64,000 nt of DNA from Numida meleagris. Lineage: Eukaryota; Chordata; Aves; Galliformes; Numididae. Shown piece after piece: positions 26,901 to 58,987 of the stretch (the stretch's first letter is position 1; the number at the start of each line of letters is the position of its first letter). Both the position numbers and the translations under genes were made by a program. Location: NCBI RefSeq assembly GCF_002078875.1, contig NC_034414.1:23366616-23430615 (forward strand). The letters are read 5' to 3'. The notes beneath the pieces are model-generated. The model was not told where the DNA came from. It did not search any database and saw nothing but the letters and a program-made list of their open reading frames with translations.

Positions 26901-29900
26901 TTTGTTTAAGCAAAATTCCGGACACAAAGTCCTTATGAAAGTGGTGGCAGAGAACAGGAACCACAGCTGTAACCCAGAATATACCTAAAGAATTGCTTAT
27001 TTGTGAATAGTGCTTTTCTCTTTTGAATTCTGAGAGGTGTGATACAAATCAAATAAGATGCAAGTGCAAAAAGACATATTCGTAGATACAGCTGTACTCC
27101 CAAAACAGAACCTAAACAGTTACCTAAATATACAAATTAAAGTTCACATAGCAAAGATACCTCTGCCACAGCGGAAGAGGGTCCCTATGGACCCAGGGAA
27201 AGAATGCTAATGATGGGTCTAGATCAGCAATTTAGTTCAGATCTTAAATGCAGTTCTAAAATGTGTTTGTTTTTTTTCTCTCTCTACAGATAAGCTCTCA
27301 TTGAATCATATTGCACCTCATCCTTATAGTCTAATTTTGACTATTAAAATATCTGATTTGGAGGGATACCTCAGGGAAACTGACAGACTAATTTAAATGG
27401 AAACTGGACATTAGGTTCAAGGTATAACTCTATGAAGGGATATTAAACATAACTGCTTGCATCTTACTAATGCAATCTGACTCTGGAATGTAGACTTCAA
27501 GATCAGACAGCATTAGAGCACTCTTCCATGTTAATTACTTGAAATTGTACAGAAGTCTCCAGATTATAAATGAGCAGGAATGTGTGAATTGAAAATCTGC
27601 TGCCTGCAGATGCAGAAAACCGTTAAACACTAACATCAAATCTTTAATCTGTGTGAACGTGCCTTAAAGCCAAAACAAGTTCTTTCATACACAGTAAAAA
27701 ATCAAATATAGCTGGGTTGTAAGCAGATCTTGTAGCTGTATAAATTGTGACTGGGATATTTTCTACTTTGCTGAATTCTGCTTTATGGACAGTTTGAAAG
27801 TTACTAATAATATGATAAATGAAATTCTTCTCAATAGTGCAAGTGATTGTGTGTCACAATATGGTTGCAAAAAAAAAAAAAAAAGAAGAAGCTTTTTGAA
27901 TTAATACACACCCAAATTATTCCTCTTTGTTCCAAGGAAGATGAGTATCTTCATTCTGATTTAGATTTAGTCCATTCTACACATGAAAATTTTTGCCAGT
28001 ATTGTGAAGTAGTTCAGATTGTGATATTTTAAATGACATTTTTATGACATTTCCCACTGGAAAAGTCCTTGTACAGATGCAGTTAAATACTGTAATTCAT
28101 GAAAGCTGGACTGTCAAAAGCACTTTTTTTGGCATTAAAAACTGCATCAGTTCTAGGAGGGGATACCCATATATAGCCAGGAAAAGTCTTTGTTCAAGCA
28201 TATCTACAATATTAAATCTGTGGGTCTCACATGCGTCAACATCAGCCAAAGATTGATTACCTATCACATTGGAACAGGGAGCACATATTTCAGTGGAGTC
28301 TACCTTCAGATTATCAACGATCCAAAGGTGAAGCTCAGCATCAGAAAAAGTAGTAATAAATTCTTCTCAGCTAGTAATTTGCAGCAGACATTTTCTTGCT
28401 CCTACCCTTTCATTACAGAAAAATGCAGCAAAGGCTCCAGCTCATATCTTCATCTCAGTAATGGTATATGTAATGAGGTTTTAAATGGAGAGGATTGTTC
28501 TCTACAGTCCCAAGCTGCACACCTTCCAGAGTCAGAGAGACCCAAAGGCTCTTTCAAGAGAAGTCAGCAAGCTCTTCATGTTGTCTGAGTAGGTACTCAG
28601 CCTTCCAAGACACAAAAGCTATGTCACCTCTAGATAAAATAAGTTCATTGGAAAATACAGCTCTGGGAAGAATATGGATGATACAAGGGAACTGCTTGTT
28701 TAGAGATCTCGTCTTATTGTTACAAGCAAACTCAGCACCAGAATCTACGTAGACACCTGCTTCTGATTAAAGGGCTTTAGGATGAGTGATATATATGGTT
28801 TCAGTATGGAGAAAAATTACCTTCTGAGCACTGAACAGGGTTTGAGGTAAAGGGACCTCTCTGTGATGTGGCTTCCAGATGAAATCCTTTTGCTTTGGTA
28901 GATTGTGGTTAGAAAAATCTTGAAGATTAAATGGGTAGAGGTAGAGGAGGAACTGCTTCAAAAAGCTGCACACTGCTGAGGTGATGCTAACAGGAAAAAT
29001 ATCTCACATTAGCATGATTATTAAGTGTTTTCAGAAAATTAATCTTCCAGTTCAGCAGGATTTTCTCCAGTCCTCCAAATTCCCATTATGGAGAAAGATC
29101 TCTACCCTACTTCAAAAGCTCTTTTGAAGCAGTTCATTTCATATGGAAATCAGGTGTCTAGTATACAATTGTTTGGTAACTTAATCTGTTGTTCTGGATG
29201 CAAATAATCTAATAAAGGAATGGAAGGATCTGAGTCAAAAGGCCTTCCTTTAGGAGTGAAAATATTCTGTGATGACAAGCACAGGATAAAATGTCAGTTA
29301 TATTCAACAGTGAGAAAGTCTTCTATTTTGTATTTTAGGAAGATTGTCACTGGGGATGTTCCCATATGCCTATAATAGTATAAAAAAGCATTTTGTTTGA
29401 CTTCTAGCACTTTCCATTTATGGAGATTCTCTCCTTCCTAGGAAGCTTATGCAACTTCTGGACTTTCTGCTGTTCCCCAAGCTTTATGGCCAATTGTTTT
29501 GTTCTAATTCATCAGACAGAGAATCAATTTGATTATATATGTGGATAAGCTTAACGTGTTTATGACTGCTCATACTTTAAACGCAGTTGTTCATGCTGAT
29601 AACAGTGGTAATCTAGCTTTCCCTGAGTGCAGTAAGGCTGCTGCAAACTATCTACCCTTATTAGGTAACTTCCTGTGCTAAGGGGCAGTGCTGAAATATC
29701 CTCCAATGTATTAAATATAGTTACATTCCACTCTAATAGAAAACCACCTGTGCAAAACAGCATACTTTTAAACATTCCAGTAGCTGCTTAATGTATCTTT
29801 CAGCATATTGAGAATCAGATAGCATATTTCTTTGTTCAAAATAGCCTTTTAAATACACATACAATTTTCACAGTTCCTTTTATTACCCTATATCCAATGA

Positions 29901-31239
29901 ATGTGTATGCTACTGTTCACTCCTTTCTTTTCTGTATTCACTAAACTTTATCACAGGAAATGTACTTTTGTCGCTTTCATGTTTCCCTGGATGGACCCGA
30001 TCACTTCCAAGCTTTTATCCAAAAGGAGACTTGAAAATAATCTCTGAAGCAGAAATGGACTGTTTAGGAGCTTGCTTATTTCTAGGTTAATGTCAAGATT
30101 TCATGGTACAAGTACTGTAAAAATGAAATGGCTATGTATCAACTGATGCCAGTGAAATTCAGCCTTGGGCTTCAAGAGTTAATCTCCCATCATGTTTTGA
30201 TCTTATCCCATTGCTAATATGGTTTGCTTGTGTGGTTCTTTAGGGTGGGGAATGAGAGGAACTTGTGAGTAGCCTCTGGTTTTACCAGTGTACAAGGGAG
30301 GAAGTTTGTAGTGGCTAAAACTCCCCCTCACACATAGACCCAGGTGAGTGGTGAACAGGCTACTTTCAAAAGCAGAACCTGTGGCACACGGGCATACATT
30401 GAAGGGGAACAACCCAGAGAAAGCAACTTCACTTTTCCAAGATATTAGTAACTAATTGCAAAGCAAGAAGACATTTTGCAGAATGAGAGAGTTCTCCCAT
30501 TGCAGCAAGGCCCCATCCTTTACATCCTGCACTGTGACCCACTCACCCCTGCCCCGACTGAACCCCGGAGGGAAGGGCACACGTTCAGTGTAGCTAAAGC
30601 AGTATTGAGTGGGATAGAGAAAGGGGAAAAAACTTGTGCAAAGAGCTGAAGTAAAATTTCCACATGAAATTTCAACATCTGACTGTTCAGATACAAGTCT
30701 ACAAATCTTGTTCTCTACTCACTGTCAAAGGCACTTTTCTATGAGAAGTAAAGCCATTATGTGGGGCGTGTAATGCTTTCTCCTTTCCCACTTGTTTTAT
30801 CCTTGCAGTACCTACAAAGAAATCACAAGAAATAAGTATGAAGACATTGTATTTTTCTCTGTATCATTTTGCTTTGCAGCAAATTCTATGAAGAAAGTCT
30901 CACAGGCTCAGTTTCTACAAAACACTGGTTTTGTAGGAAATTATATTTTAATATTAAAAACCAGATTTAACATAAACAACAGATTTTAATATTTGAGAAT
31001 ATGTACTTGAAACTTCATACTTTTTTTTTTCCTTTCCTTTCTGTTAATTTCATTACAGGGCTATTATAAAGCAAGTCTATGCCATTGCTCTATCCTCACA
31101 GAAGTTGTCAGGCTCTATGATCATTAAACCAGAAGCAGCACCATCATTTGGTTCCTCCACAGCTGGAAGTACACAGGCTTCCACAGCACACTGTACCCAT
31201 ATGCTTGTTTATTGGTAGCAGGCCCAGGCGATGGGTTGC

Positions 31240-31400
31240 TGATTATACAGCAAGCACCTGCCCATGGCAGATCTGGCTTGGGGCAGACTTCCTGTTAAAG
31301 CACCACAGCTCCCTGAAATGAGATTTATGCAAACTGGCTAAAAGCTGTGATGATGTCACAGCGCACTGATAGACTCAAGGGCTATCTCCCTTCTACAGAC
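31240..31400 (+). promoter_or_regulatory. SPI1: Probable SPI1 proximal promoter
   Basis: About 270-430 bp upstream of the start codon there is a dense set of motifs. They are an ETS site ACTTCCTG (31288-31295), a RUNX-type ACCACA (31302-31307), an octamer-like ATGCAAAC (31327-31334, 7 of 8 bases), and a CRE-like TGATGTCA inside an inverted repeat GCTGTGA-5 nt-TCACAGC (31344-31362). There is no TATA box. Mammalian PU.1 promoters are also TATA-less and use octamer and ETS sites, so the composition fits. The transcription start cannot be read from sequence. By analogy with the octamer spacing in mammals it would lie near 31.38 kb. Confidence 0.6.
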
Positions 31401-31670
31401 ATTTGATAAAATCAGGAACTTCAAATACAACTTGGAAAGAAGTTCACCTCAGAACCTATTAGGGCAAACTATGAAAACTTGTTAGGGTTATTCTCCTATC
31501 CTGAGATCCACCACTGCAAAGGGACTTCACGGAGTCCAAGGATCTCACTTCTGTTCTTTTTTTTTCTTTTTTCTCCTCATTGTTTTTGTTTGTTTCATGT
31601 GATTTTTCAAGTCAGTTATCCTGGATGTTTGAAAACTGAATTAAGAAAAATTCACTCTGAAATTGGCTGA
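31385..31670 (+). other. SPI1: Probable SPI1 5' leader, with short upstream ORFs
   Basis: This is the sequence between the inferred promoter and the start codon. It includes a start-stop ATG-TGA at 31597-31602 and a four-codon ORF at 31625-31639, both ending before the main ATG at 31671. A long pyrimidine tract (about 31551-31608) ending in CAAG at 31608-31611 looks like a 3' splice acceptor. The ATG exon may therefore begin near 31612 with a non-coding exon further upstream. Limits are inferred. Confidence 0.45.
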
Positions 31671-51844
<20,174 letters not shown>

Positions 51845-52380
51845 GGCCATGGGACCCTAAGCAAGAAAAATATTAAGACCTCCTGGCTGAAAACCAGCAG
51901 AGGAGATGGACGCGTCTTTCTCTTTGCTTCCTGTGCCCCCCTCTCTGCCTCTAAAGGGCCTTTACCATCAGATGTTTCTGGTACGAATTCCCTTTTTCAG
52001 CATCTGAGAATCCTAAACATGACAGAATTCTTTGCTTCCATCCTACAAGTTGGACAGAGTTGGGAAATTTAAGCAATGTACAAATATGTTATTGTTGTGA
52101 AAGATTTTTTTTGATTGTATTGTAACTAAAGAATACAGCTGATGAAGTTTTGCCTCCAAGGGTGGTGCTGTGTCATTCACAGTGACACTGCATTAGCTTA
52201 CAGCTTTCAAACTAGCATTAATACAGGCTCTGCCGCAGCTCTCAAAGCTAGAGAGAAGTTTGCAGATCTGAGAATGATACTGGTTCTTTTAAATAGTAAT
52301 AACGTGTACATATTTAATAAAATTTGATATAATTAAGTCCTAGTGTTTGCATAATAAATGATTACTTCACAAACAAATCT
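51845..52380 (+). other. SPI1: SPI1 3' untranslated region
   Basis: The non-coding sequence after the TGA runs to two AATAAA signals, at 52316-52321 and 52353-52358. Cleavage would be expected 10-30 nt after the one used. The far end given here is an estimate. The sequence changes little in composition afterwards, so transcript data are needed to fix the end. Confidence 0.7.
52316..52358 (+). terminator. SPI1: Pair of polyadenylation signals
   Basis: Two canonical AATAAA hexamers lie 37 nt apart (52316-52321 and 52353-52358), about 470-515 nt past the stop codon. They are the first canonical signals downstream of the SPI1 stop that I found and are the likely 3' processing site. Confidence 0.65.
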
Positions 52381-55300
52381 CATGTGCATTCAATCATGCA
52401 GATACAGCTCACATTTGGTATCTGAACATAAAGCACACGGGGCTATAGGGCTTTTTCCCTTTGCCCCTACTTTTACTTTAAAATGTCATCAATGCTACCA
52501 AATTAAGTACCAAAGAAATAGGTGACATTCATTACTGTGCAAGAGGCTACAGTGCTAAAGTCGATTTTAGAATATATAGATATATCTTTTTTTTTTCTGT
52601 GCAAATGAAACCCTGCCAATTGAATAACTTCTATTCACTTTTACCAAGAATGGCATTTATAGCTCTATCCGGTTTAGAACGTAAGAATTAACCATGCTCT
52701 TCTGTGGTTTCAGTCATTTTCCTGCTCTTGTTCTTTCCTGTTGCTTGCTAATCCACAGTGGTATCTTGATTTTAGCTTACGAACCTTTCTGGAAAATGAG
52801 TTGTCTTTAATCATGTTTTTGCAGACTTCTGCCTCAAGAGGTTTTTAAGCTTTTAATTGTGGAATTTAATCCCTACTGTAAAACAATAGTAACTAATAAC
52901 AACTTCATTGTACAAATTACACTCAAAATGCAAAATAAAAGAGAATTCAACACCCAAGATACAATGGTAAATTTACCCTGTGCAACTGAAAATGCTTAAG
53001 AAAACCTGTGCCAATGAACACTGAGAAATATTAGCATTTTAATATTATTTAACATATCTCAACTGTGGTTAACCACTCAGAAATCAGAAAATGCCATAAT
53101 GACTGAAATTAATGAAGCTTTTTTTTTTTTCCATTTCTACAAGTACGGTGTTACAATATACTTCTTACACAGTTACAAACCTTCAAAGAAACAAAAAAAA
53201 CATTCACCTCAACTCCAGTACATATCTGAAGTTCCAGAAAAATAATTCATGAGTAATTTATACTCATGACTCCTGTATATGTTCTTAACCAATAGAAAAA
53301 AAAATTTTTTTTGGATAATGTAACAAGCAGCAATAGACTGCCTGGGAGAAATTAAATTCCAAAACAGATTAGATGAAATTAGATGGGTATAAAATTAAGA
53401 AATGGGTTTTACTTAACAATATTAAACAATAATAGAACTTGTCAAACACAACAATGTTGAAGACTTAAGTAACATAGCTAACTTGGAGGTTTTCAGAACT
53501 AACTCCTCACTGAAACCAGAAAGAGTTGAAAGTGATAAACTTCTTACAGACTTGAGTTCTCTATCTAAATGTAGTCACTTTTACATACGCTAACAATCTC
53601 ACTGTGGAAGTGAAAAGTCTGGTGACATCACTGAGCTACAGTTAATTCTTTCAGCCAAAGAGAAAGCAGCTCTTTCTTTACAAAGTTCACAATGTAGTAC
53701 TCCACAATTCGATTTCACAGTTCATGGACACAAGAAATATATCAGTCAGTGTCAGAAATCATGTGGGAGTTAAAAGTGGGTGAGGACTTCAGTACTTTAT
53801 CAAGAAATAATACATTCTCCTCATCAAATATTTTATAACCAGCTGGGGTTTGATAGGTTCAAAAGCTATGAAACAATTTAAGAAAAGATTTTGTTTCTAA
53901 AATCATACTGTAGCAATTTACTTCCCACAGGACATAATGAAATACTCACTAACTAAGACTTGGATAAACTCAATCTGCATCCATATTGTAATTCTAGGAT
54001 GGAAGCTCAAGACACTGAAAGTAGCTCTCAGAGGACTACAGCAGTATTCAACACTGACATATTTGGGTTTTCTTCATCCTGAGCTAGAAAATCAGGACCT
54101 TTCTGCTTGGTGCATATGACAACTTTGCATTGCTGACCTGCGATTAGAAAGAGATAAAAGACATTATTTACCCTTATCAGAATTGTAGATTTGATATTCT
54201 AGAAAACTAAAGGATTAATTCTTCTCTTCATAGACGTGTCCTTATCAAAAACACAGCTGAGAAGCAGAACCGATCATTTCTGACACTGTAATTCACAGAA
54301 GAATCATTTCCTCTTGCAGGAAAACTGCGATGACTGAAAAGACCTAACTAATAAGCTAATTGTGAAGATGTTTAGGATGTCACTAAATGCATTTCAAGCT
54401 TGTCAAAAAGCCTTAGATCCAAGAATCCAAGTTTACTGTTTTTCTAGAGTCTCACATAGAAAACAATTATGTGATGAATAAATTACACAAAATTAAAACA
54501 GTCAGAAAAGATAAGAAACTTTAAACGAGTGATTTGTGTTCTGTACATAACTCTAAAATATTGTTTTAGAGCAGCATGTGCTTGAATTGAAAAATTTTCA
54601 TTTTACATTGGTTCTGTCCACAAGAAAGAATTACAACATTTATACATACTATATTGAATATACTTTAGCAAGCAGGTTAAAGAATTCGTTAGTCTCCAAA
54701 GTTGCAAACTTTTTCTCTTCCTCTTGCTAATACTTTGCAATACTGTTTCTAAAAATATTTAATCCCCATCTGTTTCTGGTTAGGTTTTTCATCTGTGGCA
54801 TAAAGAGTCTGAATAATCATGTGTAGCAGCTGTGAAGGAGACCAAATGATGATGTTTCTCCACCACAGTACCCTTTGTTTCTCATCCAATCAAACTGGTC
54901 TGGATAGCAGGCTGTCTAATCAAGCTGATTAGCACATTTAGTTGTGCATATAAGCAAGCTCTGTGGCTATTCTAGAGAAAAATACCAAAAATAAATGTGA
55001 CAGAATCATTTGTTTGGGAAAATTGCAGAGAAGCAAGCATACCATTTTTCTCTGAAAGAGGCAAATTGACAGACAAGAAGAGGTACTGGAAAAATACAAA
55101 TAAATCAGATCAATCTGTACAGATGACCTATGATTTTTACAAATTTATTGGAACATTTTGCAGTCCACTGCTGTTAGAAATCATCAAATCTTCTTTCAAA
55201 ACAAGCATTCAAACTACAGAAACTGTAGTTGGATATTCAACTAACACATGATCTTCGCAGCCTCCTTTAAATAAATCTATCACCTTTATTAGCTGCTGGC

Positions 55301-56124
55301 TAGTTCCTAATCCATTCTTGTGAAACAATATTATTCAGAAAATCATTACTGAGCTAAATTCAAAACACTGAGCCCTATAAAATATTTTAGGCTCCCCTTC
55401 AAGATATTCAAGAATATAGAAAAATTGCAATGGTTGTACAAAGGGATAATCTGCTTACAATAATACACAGAGAGCTATCTTTTTTAGCTCTATGCAGTGT
55501 AAGATAATTTTAGATATGTCTAGTTCTGTGCTGCTACTCAGGGAGAACTGCAGTTAAGGGTGTTATTATTTATTTCCCACCTGATTTATCACATCTCAAA
55601 AATTTCCTGAAAAATACATATATATGCAAATCCTAATACATTTAATATTTTATTACCTTCTCCTTCACTGCCTTTAATCTCCATAGCCTCACTTTCAGAT
55701 TCATATGCTGCCACAGTATTATAATCTGTACTTATAATTTTGTATTTCAACAGGGTTTGTGCTCTTGTACCTTCCAGATTTTTTTCCCCTCAGTAAACCT
55801 CCCTGCCCCAGCTAATTTTTTCTACTTTTATCCTTTTATCTTTTTCTTTCTGCCATTTTGTTCTAGGTTTTTGTCCACTCATTCAAATCTCTGCACAACA
55901 AAAGTCACTTCATAATCAAGCTTAATTCATACTAGAGTGCCAACAGCATAGTAAGTATATCTATCACATGACAATTCAGTTCAGTTTATTTACTCTACTC
56001 CTCTAATTTTGCTTGTACTCCCATCACATATTGTAAATTCATAGCAGAGAGTTCATCATACAAAACAATATAATTAATCAATACTTTTCTTTAACAAAGC
56101 CCAGAACAGTACCCGCTCCTCATG

Positions 56125-56396
56125 AATCCCATTCTGTTCCAGTGCCTCACTACTCTCTGAGTGAAGAATTTCTTCCCAGTATCTGACTTAAACCTCCCTT
56201 CTTTCAGTTTAAATCAATTCCCCCTTCTCCTAATCACTATCTACCTGCGTAAAAAGTTGGTGCCCCTCCTCCTTGTGAGCTCCTTTCAAGTGCAGGAAGA
56301 TCACAATGAGGTCTCTCCTGAGCCTTCTCTTCCCCAAGCTAAACAATCCCAACTCCCTCAACCTTTTATCACAGGAGAGGTTCTCCAGCCATCCAT
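56125..56396 (-). mobile_element. CR1 LINE fragment, minus orientation
   Basis: This fragment has antisense CR1 landmarks: GTGAAGAATTTCTTCCC, then TCAATTCCCCCTTCTCC, then CACAATGAGGTCTCTCCTGA, CCTTCTCTTCCCCAAGC and CAGGAGAGGTTCTCCAGCC. It lacks both the tail and the coding region. Confidence 0.8.
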
Positions 56397-56779
56397 ATAA
56401 ATAAAACACTAAAATTGTAAAGCTTATAATAAACAAAAAATACTCTAATGAATGTACTAATCTTATGGACAAAGAACATTACTCTTTGAGGCAATTGTAG
56501 CATAGCTAGCACAAAGTTTCATCCTTCCTCCCCACTGAATTTGCATGTTTCAATTCAGTTGGTTCAGTTGAGCCTGTGGTATTAGGGAGGTCCGTATATA
56601 GCTCAACTGATTAGAGTACAATTCCACTAGCTGGGAAATGTGAACTTCTTCCAAAGAAGACTGAAACAGCAGTAGGCTGCAGATATTCTTTATATTCTTT
56701 CTCATAACTGGTCTATGTCTGCTCTAGCCCCATTTATTTCCTGCACAGCATCTCAGATCACCACAGAGAAGCACAGAGA

Positions 56780-56880
56780 AACTTGTTTTGGAAGGGTTCT
56801 CTGGAGGTGACCTCATCCAAGCCCCTATCCAAAGCAGACCTACTAGATCAAGTTTCTCAGGGCAATTATCTTTCCATTCT
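56780..56880 (-). mobile_element. CR1 LINE tail fragment, minus orientation
   Basis: GGAAGGGTTCTCTGGAGGTGA, then CATCCAAGCCCCTATCC and CTAGATCAAGTTTCTCAGGG match the antisense CR1 3' region. For a minus-strand copy the tail should lie at lower coordinates than the body. This piece and the one at 56.1-56.4 kb are in the opposite order, so they are probably separate insertions. Confidence 0.65.
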
Positions 56881-57672
56881 GTCTCTTTCCACTCCCTCCA
56901 TTATTACAGCCACATCCCCCTTCTTTATGCCTTCACTTCCCCACAGTGTTACTTTTTACTACTGGGGAGCCAACGCGCTACGTGAGAATGAGAAAACCAG
57001 TCTATGGACAGGAGAAGAATGAGGATGTGGTAGAGCAGATAAGCTTTAGCAGGAGGTGGTAGAGCAGAAGGAAGGGTGGGAGGAGGTGCTGAGGAGACCA
57101 AGGTTATGCAAAGGATTGGGGAAGCGGCTTTGTGGTAGGAAGGAATGCAGTTTCTGTGCTTTAAGGGCTCCCTCTGAGCATTTGTTTCAACTCCCCAGTA
57201 GCAGAGCTGTAGTGTTCAAACTATGAGAAGCCCTTTGACCACCAGAGCCTTTGTGCAGAGTACCCTGACGCCTCTGCCTTATGCAAAGCAAAGAATGTTT
57301 GGATGCTGAGCTGGCCATTTGTGTATACAAATTAGTTTGGGTTGTTTAGGTTTAACTCACTGATTTTCTGAATTTTGAGCACTTGCAGTTAGAAATAAAA
57401 TTCTAGAATTCTTCTTTAGACATGCCCTCTTCCACTTTTTTGGACCTACAACATTGTATCCTGTTCCTTTCTCAGCCATACTCAGTTATCCACTCCCACC
57501 TCTTCTTCTAGGCTGTCTCCTTCTTCAGACCCAGCCACAGGACACGTCAATACTTATTAGTTGTTTTATTTTAATGTCCATCTAGTCTGATTTCTTCCTC
57601 TCAGGTCAACTTTTCACACACGTGCCACAGTCATCTTCTCTTTATGCAAATGGTTCTCAATTCCAATATGTG

Positions 57673-58987
57673 TAAGCTACTCCAAAATTAATGCCTCCTA
57701 TTTACTTCAATGGAAACTACAACAGATATAAAAAGCACAATAGCACTATTCAGTAGAGCAAATTCTCAGCTACAAAATACAGTTTTTCAGCAGTTACCAC
57801 CATTAGCTATACATTTTTGCCAGCAATGAACAAGTGCCTGCTCATCACCTTCATAAATATCTGCAGCAGTGGAGGTGACCCACTGTTTCACAGCTGCTAT
57901 GACCACTTTGTTGCTAGGAAAATGTTGCTCATGTAGTTCACCTTTCATCAGCCTGAACGTATGGAAGTCAGAAGCTGTCAAATTTGGATTATACATTGGG
58001 TGTGGTAGGACAGCCCAGTCAAGATTAGCAATTTGCTCCATGGTCTTGAAACTGGTATGGGGCCTGGTGTTACCATACTGCAAGAGAAGAGCTGTCTTAT
58101 TCTCTTGCCTGACTAGTGTGAGCCTTCAGATTAGTCAGCATCCTGATGTAGTGGTCAGAATTGATGGTTTGTCCAGGTTCCAGGAAATCCAGAAAAGTTA
58201 TCCTTCTCCTATCCCAAAAGACAGTGCACATCACTTCAACCACTGAGGGCCATGTCTTGAACATTTTCTTTGATGGGGAATTCACATGTTACCACTTGAA
58301 GGACTGCCATCTTGACTCTGGCTCCTAGTGGTGACAACCATGTCTCCTGACTGGTAATGATGTGATCCAGGGAACTGTCACTCTCAGCCTCACATTGGTT
58401 CAATAGGTCCTGACAAACTTTCATATGCTGTTCTTTCTGTTCCTATGTGAGCATTCATTGAACCACCTGGTGCAAACTTTGTGCTATTACAGTGCTGCCA
58501 CCATTGTTTCCAACGCATTAAAGCTGATATTCAGCTCTGTACACAGTTCTCTGGTTGTAATCCAACAATTTGCAGAGATGAACTCAACAAGACACTCTTC
58601 ATTTCATTGTGTGACAGTTGTGCATGGCTGTTGGGAAAGTGGCTTGTCCTTCGTTTCACTGTCACCACTGCTGAAACAAACTCCCAGCACCTCACTGCGC
58701 TCATATCCATTGTTTGGTCTCCCTAACTATTTGGCAGCATCAATGAATGTCAATGGGTGAAATTTTTTCCACAATTCAATTCCACACCTTTGCTTCATAT
58801 ACACTTTCATGTCAGAAGCTATTTTTTTCAGACTGCCCCTCTGCTGCCATCTGTTGTATGACAACAAAATATGACAGAATATTGGATGGAAGTTTCAATC
58901 CCTACTGCCATACCACTAACATCTATCTCCTACACTGTGGGCCAAAATAATAAAATAGGAGGCATAATTTTCAGATCAGCCCTTGTA
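57673..58987 (-). mobile_element. Galluhop-like mariner, near full length
   Basis: The terminal inverted repeats (CCAAAATTAATGCCTCCTATTT at the left, AAATAGGAGGCATAATTTTCAG at the right) enclose about 1.3 kb, the usual size for an autonomous mariner. TA dinucleotides flank both ends (57673-57674 and 58986-58987). The interior carries a minus-strand transposase reading frame that is broken into pieces, so the copy cannot transpose on its own. Confidence 0.9.
57787..58900 (-). pseudogene. Mariner transposase pseudogene
   Basis: The minus strand shows successive transposase segments in different frames. An N-terminal part lies near 58.7-58.8 kb. At 58236-58424 there is EVCQDLL-type sequence with the DHIITSQETW motif, where the catalytic Asp lies in the family's D-E-TW motif. 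At 58097-58285 there is KMFKTWPS, VMCTVFWDRR and LDFLEPGQTINSDHY. At 57787-58083 there is the YGNTRPHTS motif (HDNARPH in active mariners) followed by the NLTASDFHTF C-terminal motif. Frameshifts separate the segments and the catalytic Asp at HDN-ARPH has been replaced (YGN). It is a dead gene. Confidence 0.85.

Larger units (their letters stand above)
1..31239. other. Upstream gene-free region
   Basis: No coding exon could be supported here on either strand. Open frames are short (up to 148 codons), start arbitrarily and show no known domain. Apart from the CR1, mariner, simple repeats, CpG-rich patch and motif clusters listed separately, I see nothing definable. In mammals SLC39A13 lies beyond the SPI1 promoter. 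No zinc-transporter sequence was recognised. Confidence 0.6.

Noticed and set aside
28040..29780. Less repetitive stretch with several overlapping frames on both strands, considered as a decayed retroviral or retrotransposon coding region
   Set aside because: No polymerase, protease or integrase motif could be read in any frame and no long terminal repeats were found.
31479..31670. 63-codon frame ending directly at the SPI1 start codon
   Set aside because: It begins at TTG rather than ATG. The only ATGs inside it are out of frame, so it is not a credible upstream ORF.
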